In this document: piece after piece, positions 1 to 8,156 of the stretch
How positions within the stretch are numbered: the stretch's first letter is position 1
Layout of the letters: every line of letters begins with the position of its first letter
Source: JBFHNV01 sp965365655
Lineage (GTDB): Bacteria > Pseudomonadota > Gammaproteobacteria > HK1
DNA length: 17,456 nt
Assembly: GCA_965365655.1 (NCBI GenBank)
Contig: CBDUCN010000076.1
Location: 1 to 17,456 of the forward strand
Direction: 5' to 3'
Translations under genes and position numbers: made by a program
Notes under the pieces: generated by a model
Database searches by the model: none
Told to the model about the DNA's origin: nothing
The model's input: the letters and a program-made list of their open reading frames with translations, nothing else

Positions 1-54
1 CGGGCATCGAGGCGCCAGCCGTCGCGGCCGGCGCGGGTTTGCGTGCACGTGCCG

Positions 55-543
55 TCAGCTGCGCGCCGCGGCGCGCAGGCGGTACATGATCTGCTGCACG
101 GCGTCGCGCCGCATCTCGTCGCGCAGCGTGATCTCCTCGCGCCCCGAGCCGAGCAGCGCGTCGCGGTCGAACACGTAGTCGCGCAGCAGGGTCACCGACT
201 GCGGTGCGAGCAGGGTGCGCCCGTCGCGGGTCACGGCGTTCACGTCCACGGTGTACGCGAGCTCGAACTCGCGCTCCTTGCCGGTGTCCGGGTCCACCGA
301 CAGCACGCGGCGGTCATAGCGCTCGTTGGTGATGGTGAGCACGACGTCGGCGCCCTCGCGCCCGGGCAGCAGCCGCGTGTCGCTGCCTTCCAGGAAGAAC
401 TCGCTCTCGGCCTGGATCAGGGCCGGGGCGGCCACGTGCAGCGCGCCGAGGTCCGGCGGCAGCACCTGGGCGCCGCGCAGCTGGAACCCGCAGCCCGCGA
501 GCAGGGTGCACAGAGCGATGACGGCGGCGGCACGCATGCGCAT
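55..543 (-). CDS. lptE: LPS-assembly lipoprotein LptE
   Basis: LptE is the outer-membrane lipoprotein that plugs the LptD barrel and helps deliver lipopolysaccharide to the cell surface. The 162-residue product starts with a lipoprotein signal peptide: MRMR, a hydrophobic run, then the lipobox LLAGC with the lipidated Cys at residue 18. Gly follows the Cys, which is compatible with outer-membrane sorting. The mature start, CGFQLRG, is typical of LptE, and the length is normal. I chose the ATG at 543 because the signal peptide begins there; the frame opens 15 codons earlier, but those codons would precede the signal peptide. No good Shine-Dalgarno is visible. LptE genes usually follow leuS directly. 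Here three genes lie between, and the oxygenase gene just upstream ends 73 bases before this start, so lptE may be read from the cassette promoter. Recognition rests on the lipobox, the N-terminal motif and the context. Confidence 0.88.
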   Translation of the reverse strand: MRMRAAAVIALCTLLAGCGFQLRGAQVLPPDLGALHVAAPALIQAESEFFLEGSDTRLLPGREGADVVLTITNERYDRRVLSVDPDTGKEREFELAYTVDVNAVTRDGRTLLAPQSVTLLRDYVFDRDALLGSGREEITLRDEMRRDAVQQIMYRLRAAARS

Positions 544-616
544 AGCGTAGCGCGCCGGCGGCGCGCAGTGCAGCTTGCGGGCGCTCACCGCGCCGCCCCG
601 GGGCCGGCGGGCGGGC

Positions 617-1252
617 TCATCCGCCGACCAGGCGCTGCGACCACTTGAGCGCGACGTTGAAGCTGATGCTGATGCGGGAGGTGTCGGCGAGGTTCGGGTG
701 CACCGAGTGGTTCACGAAGGAGTTCCACAGCAGCAGGTTGCCCGCGCCGGGGCGCACCGGGTGCTCGCGCTGCGCGAGCTGCTCGTCGTCCACCGCGAGC
801 AGGTTCACCGCCGCGCGCGGGTCGTAGTAGCTGATCGCGGCCGGCGGCGCGCCGGGAGGGCCGTCCGGGGCGGGCTGCTCCGGGACGCGCACGTAGTAGG
901 TGCCGCTCAGGTAGCTCCAGCCGTGGTTGTGCGGCGAGTGGTAGTCGCCGCGCCGGTTCACGTTGGCCCAGCCGCGCACCTCCCACCCGACCGGGTAGTC
1001 GACCCCGACGCTTTTCAGGTAGGTGTCGATCGCGCGGTCGATGCCGGCGCGCAGCCACGCGATGTCCGCGTGCTCGAGCGCCAGGATGTCGGTCTCGCGG
1101 TAACGCGAGGTCATCTGCTCCGACTCGGCGTCCATCTTCTCGACCAGCGCCACCAGCCCGGGGTTGTGCTCCTCGAAGCCGTCGACTCGGCAGCGCACCA
1201 GCAGCGTGGGCCACAGCGTGACCAGCCGCGGGGTCCAGCTCGGAGGGGTCAT
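617..1252 (-). CDS. TIGR02466-type 2-oxoglutarate/Fe(II) oxygenase, ligands intact
   Basis: This is a 211-residue protein of the TIGR02466 (2OG-FeII_Oxy_5) family, small double-stranded beta-helix proteins predicted to be 2-oxoglutarate- and iron-dependent hydroxylases. Family landmarks are visible in order: WANVNRRGDYHSPHNHGWSY around residues 95-114, LSGTYYV at 115-121, YYDPR near 142-146, and a distal NHSVHP followed by SRISISFN at 181-199. By family logic H108 and H110 (HNH) with H182 would bind iron, and R193 would hold 2-oxoglutarate. The substrate is unknown. The start is ATG at 1252, which overlaps the stop of the gene upstream (ATGA, 4 bases), so the two are probably translationally coupled. 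The upstream gene encodes a diverged paralogue, and the one before it an O-carbamoyltransferase. I infer that it hydroxylates a molecule also handled by the carbamoyltransferase. Confidence 0.85.
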   Translation of the reverse strand: MTPPSWTPRLVTLWPTLLVRCRVDGFEEHNPGLVALVEKMDAESEQMTSRYRETDILALEHADIAWLRAGIDRAIDTYLKSVGVDYPVGWEVRGWANVNRRGDYHSPHNHGWSYLSGTYYVRVPEQPAPDGPPGAPPAAISYYDPRAAVNLLAVDDEQLAQREHPVRPGAGNLLLWNSFVNHSVHPNLADTSRISISFNVALKWSQRLVGG

Positions 1253-1872
1253 GCGCCGGCCCCCTCGCGCGCGAGCCGCACGTCGAAGCCGATGCGAAGC
1301 GCCGGCTCGCGCCACACGTGCGGATGCATGAAGTACGGCACGTAGGCCGGCCACATGACCAGCGTGCCGGGACGCAGCTCCACGGTGTGGTGGTAGCGGA
1401 CGTAGGGATCCTTGTCGATGGCGTTCATGTTCATGCCCACCCGCGGGTCGTAGAAGGACACGCATCCGGGCCGGGCGTCGTCGCGCGTGCCCATCTCGCG
1501 CGTCTCGCCCGCGCCGCGCAGCACGTACAGGCCCGTGAGGTACGCGCCGGGGCGGGTCACCAGCGAGCGGTAGTCGCCGAGCGCCTGGCGCTCGATGCGG
1601 CAGGCCACCCCGATCTCCGGCGCGCGCGTGAAGCGAAGCGCCTGCAGCATGCCGCCGATGCCGTGAATCACGTTCGCCTTCAGCCACTCGATGCACGGCT
1701 CGTCCAGCGCGAACAGCCGTTCCCCCGGGACCTCGTCGACCAGGGCCTGCAGGCGCCGCGTGTGCGGCTCGTGGTCATCCAGCGGCTGCACCAGCACGTG
1801 GGTCGGCCACAGTGCGACGATCTCGAACTCGGACAGCGACGCGGGCGCGGCGGCTGCCGGGGTGTCAGTCAT
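1249..1872 (-). CDS. TIGR02466-like oxygenase paralogue lacking iron ligands
   Basis: This 207-residue protein is a paralogue of the downstream oxygenase and shares its layout. Both open with LWPT near the N-terminus. GDYRSLVTRPGAYLTGLYVL (99-118) aligns with the iron-site strand of its neighbour, FYDPR (140-144) matches YYDPR, and LRIGFDV (192-198) matches SRISISFNV. The likely iron ligands are changed: HNH is replaced by VTR (105-107), and the distal NH by PY (179-180). The Arg thought to bind 2-oxoglutarate (R193) is kept. H183 and H185 remain nearby but are not in the expected ligand positions. It therefore looks like a pseudoenzyme, perhaps a partner subunit or carrier-binding protein; that role is inference. 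ATG at 1872 overlaps the end of the carbamoyltransferase gene by 8 bases, and its own stop overlaps the next start by 4. The frame is open and the codon use ordinary, so it does not look like a decaying gene. Confidence 0.78.
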   Translation of the reverse strand: MTDTPAAAAPASLSEFEIVALWPTHVLVQPLDDHEPHTRRLQALVDEVPGERLFALDEPCIEWLKANVIHGIGGMLQALRFTRAPEIGVACRIERQALGDYRSLVTRPGAYLTGLYVLRGAGETREMGTRDDARPGCVSFYDPRVGMNMNAIDKDPYVRYHHTVELRPGTLVMWPAYVPYFMHPHVWREPALRIGFDVRLAREGAGA

Positions 1873-3514
1873 TGCGCTCGTCCTCCGCGGCGGGGGTGTA
1901 GAGGCGCCCACCACTCCATATCCGCGTCGCGCCGCCCCACGCGACCGCGCTCGCGAGGTCGGGGAAGAAGCCCCGGCCCTTGTGGTTGGCGCTGGTGTTG
2001 CAGAGCAGCGGGACTCCGCTCAGGGCCCGGTACTCGCCGAGCACCGCGTGCAGCAGCGGGTGCTGCTCCCGGTTCACGGTCTGCAGCCGCGCGGTGCCGT
2101 CCTGGTGGCGGATGGCCGGCACGCGGTCCACCCACTCGTCGCGCACCCGGTGATCGTAGAGCATGAACGGGTCCGCGCCGCCCGGGGAGAACACCTCGCC
2201 GGCCGCCTCCTCCAGGCACACCGGCGCGACCGGGCGGTAGTCCTCGCGCTGCTTGATCGCGTTCAGGTGGTCCTTCATCGCGGGGTCGGTGGCCGGGGCG
2301 AGGATGCTGCGGTTGCCCAGCGCGCGCGGCCCGACCTCGGCGGCGCCGTCGAGGAACAGCACCGGGCGACCCGTGACGTGCAGCTCGCGGGCGAGCTCCG
2401 CGGGCGTGCACGGCCGCGACTGCCAGCCGTCGGGCACCGGCTCGGCGTGGAACGGCGGCCCGGCGTACACGCTCCAGTCCAGGACCCTGCGCCCTTCGTG
2501 CGCGAGCATCGCGCAGCACGCGGCGCCGAGCGCGCTGCCGGCGTCGTTCGGAAACGGCGGGATCCACATCTCGTCGAACAGCCCGCTCGCGCGGATGGCC
2601 TGGTTCCACTTGATGTTGAGCGCGCAGCCGCCGGCGTAGCACAGGCGCCGCGCCTTGCCGGGGTGGCGCTCCACCATCGCGGTGAGCGATTCCAGCAGCA
2701 GGCGCTGCACGAACTCGTGGTACGACGCGATGACGTCGGCGCCGTCCGCGGCCGCGACCTCCGGCGCCTCGCGGATGCGCGCCAGCACCTCGAAGTTCGA
2801 TGGGTACACGCTCGCGAGCGTCGCGTCGTCCACCGGCGGGAGCGCGCCGAACAGGCGCCGGAACAGCGCTACCAGGTCCTCGCGCACCGTGCCCCAGGCC
2901 ACGTAGGCCATGATCTTGCCCGGCGTGCCCAGGGTCTCCCACGCCGACGGGTTCGCGGCGAAGGGCCCGCGGCCGGCCGCGACCTCGGCGTACAGGTCGC
3001 CGACCACCGGGAACAGCGCGCCGACGTTCTCGATGCGCCCGCTGCCGGCGTCCAGGTAGTACAGGTACGGCACCATGCCGCCGTCCCAGCTCAGCAGCCA
3101 CGCGCTCGCACCGGTGCGCGCGAACGGACTGGAGCACCACGCGCCCACCGCGTGGCCCGCGTAGTGGGGCCAGCTCAGGTAGTCGAGGCCGGACTGGCTG
3201 GCCGCCAGCGGCGCGAGCAGGTCGCGGTCCAGCGGGGTCTGGATGTACGGCGCGCGCGGGAACTCGAGCTCGCGCTCGCCCCAGCGGAACACGTTGCGGC
3301 TGTGCGCGTGCCAGCCGTCGAGGGCGAACAGGTCCACGTCGCCGCGCGCGAAGCCGCCGCCGGCGAGCAGGTCCAGCGCGACCTGCATGTCGGCCAGCAG
3401 CCCGTGGCGCAGGCCGTTGCCGAGCTTCTCCATCTCGACGCTGAACAGCAGCCGGCCGTCCTCGATCACCGCGACCGCGCCGTCGTGCCCGAACTTGATT
3501 CCGCAGATTCGCAT
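1865..3514 (-). CDS. NodU/CmcH-family O-carbamoyltransferase
   Basis: Members of this family move a carbamoyl group from carbamoyl phosphate, through carbamoyl-adenylate, to a hydroxyl of a sugar, antibiotic or other small molecule. The 549-residue protein shows the full two-domain build. The Kae1-like N-terminal half begins GIKFGHDGAVAVIEDG (5-20) and has PHYAGH with H117 and H121, then SWDGG with D144. GGCALNIKWN (295-304) and NDAGSALGAA (323-332) follow. By analogy with TobZ, H117, H121, D144 and D324 would form the metal site. The YrdC-like C-terminal half has GPRALGNRSI (395-404), KQREDYRPVAPV (421-432), HQDGTARLQTV (470-480) and NTSANHKG (506-513); the last departs from the usual NTSFN. 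The ATG start has only a weak ribosome site. It is the first gene of a tightly overlapping trio with two oxygenase-family genes. The acceptor is unknown, and no sugar or polyketide genes lie nearby to suggest one. Confidence 0.9.
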   Translation of the reverse strand: MRICGIKFGHDGAVAVIEDGRLLFSVEMEKLGNGLRHGLLADMQVALDLLAGGGFARGDVDLFALDGWHAHSRNVFRWGERELEFPRAPYIQTPLDRDLLAPLAASQSGLDYLSWPHYAGHAVGAWCSSPFARTGASAWLLSWDGGMVPYLYYLDAGSGRIENVGALFPVVGDLYAEVAAGRGPFAANPSAWETLGTPGKIMAYVAWGTVREDLVALFRRLFGALPPVDDATLASVYPSNFEVLARIREAPEVAAADGADVIASYHEFVQRLLLESLTAMVERHPGKARRLCYAGGCALNIKWNQAIRASGLFDEMWIPPFPNDAGSALGAACCAMLAHEGRRVLDWSVYAGPPFHAEPVPDGWQSRPCTPAELARELHVTGRPVLFLDGAAEVGPRALGNRSILAPATDPAMKDHLNAIKQREDYRPVAPVCLEEAAGEVFSPGGADPFMLYDHRVRDEWVDRVPAIRHQDGTARLQTVNREQHPLLHAVLGEYRALSGVPLLCNTSANHKGRGFFPDLASAVAWGGATRIWSGGRLYTPAAEDERND

Positions 3515-3542
3515 GCCCGGCGCCGGACCGTCCTGTTGCAGG

Positions 3543-3559
3543 GCGCGCCCGGGGCGCGC
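3543..3559 (-). promoter_or_regulatory. GC hairpin in the carbamoyltransferase leader
   Basis: A perfect 7-bp stem (GCGCGCC with GGCGCGC) encloses a 3-base loop. It lies between the candidate promoter and the start codon, 28 bases before the ATG. It could affect mRNA stability or translation. Chance is a real alternative in DNA this rich in GC. Confidence 0.35.
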
Positions 3560-3583
3560 GGATGGCGTGGAGAAGGGGCGCGC

Positions 3584-3613
3584 AGTCTAGCCCGGACCCG
3601 TCATCGGATTCAC
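3584..3613 (-). promoter_or_regulatory. Candidate promoter of the carbamoyltransferase-oxygenase cassette
   Basis: On the minus strand, TAGACT (3589 to 3584) is a possible -10 box, preceded by GTGAAT (3613 to 3608) as a weak -35 box with an 18-base spacer. The -10 lies 69 bases before the start codon, in the gap downstream of leuS. It shares the GCTA context seen before five other genes here. This would let the cassette, and perhaps lptE, be transcribed apart from leuS. Confidence 0.4.
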
Positions 3614-3701
3614 GGTGTCCCGCTCGATTCCCGCACTCCGTCGCGCAGCTCCGTCTCCCGGGCGCACGGCGCGCAGGCCGCGCGGCGGGCCGCCGGACGC
3701 G

Positions 3702-6281
<2,580 letters not shown>

Positions 6282-6315
6282 GGCTCGCGGTGCCGGGTCA
6301 GTGGGGGAGCGCGGC

Positions 6316-6321
6316 AGGATA
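6316..6321 (-). promoter_or_regulatory. Candidate -10 box for leuS
   Basis: TATCCT on the minus strand lies 34 bases before the leuS ATG, in the context CCGCTATCCTGCCGC. It matches the GCTA-type -10 sequence seen upstream of other genes in the window. No clear -35 box is visible. Confidence 0.4.
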
Positions 6322-6409
6322 GCGGAGTCGCTGCGGCGACGGGAGGCCGCGCTGCGCGGGTCGGCGGCTCGGCACCGCGCACCGCGCCGGGCGCGCGATG
6401 CGCCGGCGC

Positions 6410-7195
6410 TCAGCCCACGCGGTCGTGACCCGTCTGCCAGGCGTGATCGAAGCTGTCGCAGAACAGCGCCGCGGGCTGCGCGCCGTGGGCCGGGAAGCTG
6501 TCGCGCGCGGCGTCCACCATCGCCGGCGGGCCGCTCAGGTAGATCGCGAACGGCGCGAGGTCCGGGTGGTCGGCCAGCACCGCCTCGTGCACCAGCCCCG
6601 TGCGCCCGCTCCAGGGCTGCGCCGGGTCCGGCTCGGACAGCACCGGCACGTAGCGGCAGGCGCCGAGGCGCGCGGCGAGCTCGCGCGTCGCGTCGTCGAG
6701 GTACAGGTCGCGGCGCGCACGCGCGCCGCGGTACAGATGAACGGGCTGCTCGAAGCCGGTCTCGATCGCGTCCTCCAGGATGCTCTTCACCGGCGCGAAG
6801 CCCGTGCCGCCGGCGATCAGGATCACGGGCCGGCCGAGCTCCCTGCGCAGCCAGAAGTTGCCGAGCGGTCCGCTGAAACGCATCAGCGTGCGCTCGCGCA
6901 GCTCGTCCAGCACGTAGCCCGAGAAGCGCCCGCCCGGAATGCGCCGCACGTGAAGCTCCAGGCGGTCGCCCCGCGACGGCGGACCGGCCAGCGAGAACGC
7001 GCGCCGGCGCCCGTCGCGCAGCAGCAGGTCCACGTACTGCCCGGCGCGGAAGCGCAGGCGCTCGTGCGGCGGCAGCGCGAGCTCCAGGCCCGCGACGTCG
7101 TGCGCCAGCGCGGTCTTGCGCACCAGCCGTGCGAGCAGCGTGCGCGCCGCTTCCCCGGCAGCCGGCGGCGCGGCCCCGGTCGAACCTGCGCTCAC
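6410..7195 (-). CDS. FAD/NAD(P)H oxidoreductase, glucoseen reductase-like, no ferredoxin domain
   Basis: This 261-residue flavoprotein reductase resembles the C-terminal two-thirds of CDP-6-deoxy-delta-3,4-glucoseen reductases (AscD/RfbI type) and the Fre/LuxG flavin reductases. The FAD-binding barrel shows RRAFSLAGPP, LELHVRRIPGGRFSGYVLDEL and RFSGPLGNFWLR. The nucleotide domain shows LIAGGTGFAPVKSILED, then GRTGLVHEAV, YLSGPPAMVDAAR and a C-terminal FCDSFDHA. The N-terminal 2Fe-2S ferredoxin domain common in AscD-type enzymes is missing, so electrons probably go to a free flavin or a separate partner. I chose GTG at 7195: the frame stays open to an ATG at 7321, but that ATG lies inside the mobile element, and the family fold starts only near TLLARLVRKT. 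AGGG nine bases before the GTG is a possible ribosome site. The exact substrate cannot be told. Confidence 0.85.
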   Translation of the reverse strand: MSAGSTGAAPPAAGEAARTLLARLVRKTALAHDVAGLELALPPHERLRFRAGQYVDLLLRDGRRRAFSLAGPPSRGDRLELHVRRIPGGRFSGYVLDELRERTLMRFSGPLGNFWLRRELGRPVILIAGGTGFAPVKSILEDAIETGFEQPVHLYRGARARRDLYLDDATRELAARLGACRYVPVLSEPDPAQPWSGRTGLVHEAVLADHPDLAPFAIYLSGPPAMVDAARDSFPAHGAQPAALFCDSFDHAWQTGHDRVG

Positions 7196-7205
7196 GGCGC
7201 GGACC

Positions 7206-7373
7206 CTAGTGTGCCGTCCCGCAAACGGCTTGCGAATTCTCGGCGAGCCATCCGTGCCGTGTGGCAAGGCGCGGCGAGGAGTAATAGCCGTCGCTATTGC
7301 GACGAGTCGCAACGCCGCCACGCGGTGCGGGGGCCGGCGAGAAACGCAATGTGTTCGTGGGACGGGACACTAG
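7206..7373. mobile_element. 160-bp fold-back MITE with CTAG target duplication
   Basis: The element spans 7210-7369 and is flanked by CTAG on both sides (7206-7209 and 7370-7373), as expected of a 4-bp target duplication. The ends are inverted repeats: TGTGCCGTCCC on the left, and TGTCCCGTCCC read inward from the right. Inverted similarity continues inward with matching blocks AAC, TTGCG, TTCTCG and GTGGC. The two arms meet at a perfect central hairpin, AATAGC-CGTC-GCTATT (around 7284-7299), so the whole element can fold as one long imperfect hairpin. It has no room for a transposase and would need one supplied in trans. IS5-type elements duplicate YTAR sites such as CTAG, but I cannot assign a family. 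It separates the ParA-like gene from the reductase gene. Confidence 0.85.
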
Positions 7374-8026
7374 CCCGGCATGCTCCGCTTGCTGTTAAGC
7401 CAGCGGGTCAGGGTGTCCCACATCTCGAGATCGCGCTCCGCGCGCGACGGGGCGATCTCGTGGATGCCGAGGCCGCGCTCGGCGGCGTGCACGTAGTTCT
7501 GGCTGTTGCGCAGCATCGCCGCGAACGGCATGCGCCGCCCGCTCGGCAGGGAGATGCCGGACAGGTACTCCTCCAGATCCTCGGTGCCCGGCGAGCGCTC
7601 GCGCACCCGGTTCGCGACGGTGGCGACGCGCACCCGGTTCTTCAGAACGCGGCCCACCTCCAGCAGCTCGTCGAGGAAGTACTCGACCGCGTTGACGTCG
7701 ATCATCGACGGCACCACCGGGATCAGCACCGTCTGCGCCCGGCTCAGCAGGTTCTCCAGCGCCTTGCCGCGCACGCCCGCGGGCGAATCCATGATGCTGA
7801 CCTCGGTGCCCCGCGGCACCCGCGCCGACGGCCTGGAGCCCTCCACGCCGTGGATCTCCGGGCGGTCCTCCGGGCGCAGCTCGAGCCAGTCCAGCGCCGA
7901 GCGCTGGCGGTCGTAGTCGATCAGCGCGGTCTTTTGCCCCTGGTTCGCGAACCACACGGCGAGGTTGCAGGCGAGGGTCGTCTTCCCCGTGCCACCCTTG
8001 CTGTTGAGGACGAGGATGGAGCGCAT
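7370..8026 (-). CDS. ParA/MinD-family ATPase, orphan
   Basis: This 218-residue deviant Walker ATPase belongs to the ParA family, whose members position chromosomes, plasmids or protein complexes by ATP-dependent binding to DNA or membrane. The N-terminus carries the deviant Walker A motif SKGGTGKTT (9-17) with the signature Lys at residue 10. IDYDRQRSALDW (36-47) is the switch region, a variant of the usual DxDPQRS, and IMDSPAG (78-84) is the Walker B segment. There is no N-terminal helix-turn-helix extension, so it is the small (type Ib-like) form. I chose ATG at 8026 because it opens exactly at the Walker strand and has a near-perfect ribosome site. No parB or parS-like partner is visible, so it is an orphan here. 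Its TAG stop lies inside the CTAG target of the downstream mobile element, so the insertion left the protein end intact. Confidence 0.9.
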   Translation of the reverse strand: MRSILVLNSKGGTGKTTLACNLAVWFANQGQKTALIDYDRQRSALDWLELRPEDRPEIHGVEGSRPSARVPRGTEVSIMDSPAGVRGKALENLLSRAQTVLIPVVPSMIDVNAVEYFLDELLEVGRVLKNRVRVATVANRVRERSPGTEDLEEYLSGISLPSGRRMPFAAMLRNSQNYVHAAERGLGIHEIAPSRAERDLEMWDTLTRWLNSKRSMPG

Positions 8027-8028
8027 GT

Positions 8029-8036
8029 TTCCTCCT
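8029..8036 (-). promoter_or_regulatory. Strong Shine-Dalgarno of the ParA-like gene
   Basis: On the minus strand AAGGAGGA precedes the ATG at 8026 by a few bases. It is the best ribosome site in the window and settles the start against longer open-frame alternatives. Confidence 0.85.
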
Positions 8037-8048
8037 TCAGGCCTCCCG

Positions 8049-8065
8049 GCGCGCCGCCGGCGCGC
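8049..8065 (-). promoter_or_regulatory. GC hairpin in the ParA leader
   Basis: A perfect 7-bp stem (GCGCGCC with GGCGCGC) around a 3-base loop ends 22 bases before the ParA start and just upstream of its ribosome site. The stem is identical to the one in the carbamoyltransferase leader. Chance in GC-rich DNA cannot be excluded. Confidence 0.35.
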
Positions 8066-8117
8066 AGCCCGCCTCGCCGGGGCGCCCGGCGGTGCAGGTC
8101 CGAATCGGTGTGCCGCG

Positions 8118-8123
8118 AGTATA
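8118..8123 (-). promoter_or_regulatory. Candidate -10 box for the ParA-like gene
   Basis: TATACT on the minus strand, in the context TTGCTATACTCGCGG, lies 91 bases before the ParA start. It is five of six to TATAAT; no convincing -35 box is seen. Confidence 0.45.
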
Positions 8124-8156
8124 GCAACGGGATCCGCGCAGGCGACCCGCGCGCGC

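Noticed and set aside
1..54. Start of holA (DNA polymerase III delta subunit) after lptE
   Set aside because: holA often follows lptE, but the 54 bases give no frame recognisable as its N-terminus. Too short to call.
1249..1872. Pseudogene status for the ligand-less oxygenase paralogue
   Set aside because: The frame is intact, overlaps both neighbours in the manner of coupled genes, and keeps fold motifs, so it is more likely a functional pseudoenzyme.
7196..7321. Upstream ATG (7321) for the flavoprotein reductase
   Set aside because: This ATG lies inside the fold-back element and the extension has no homology to a ferredoxin domain, so GTG at 7195 is preferred.
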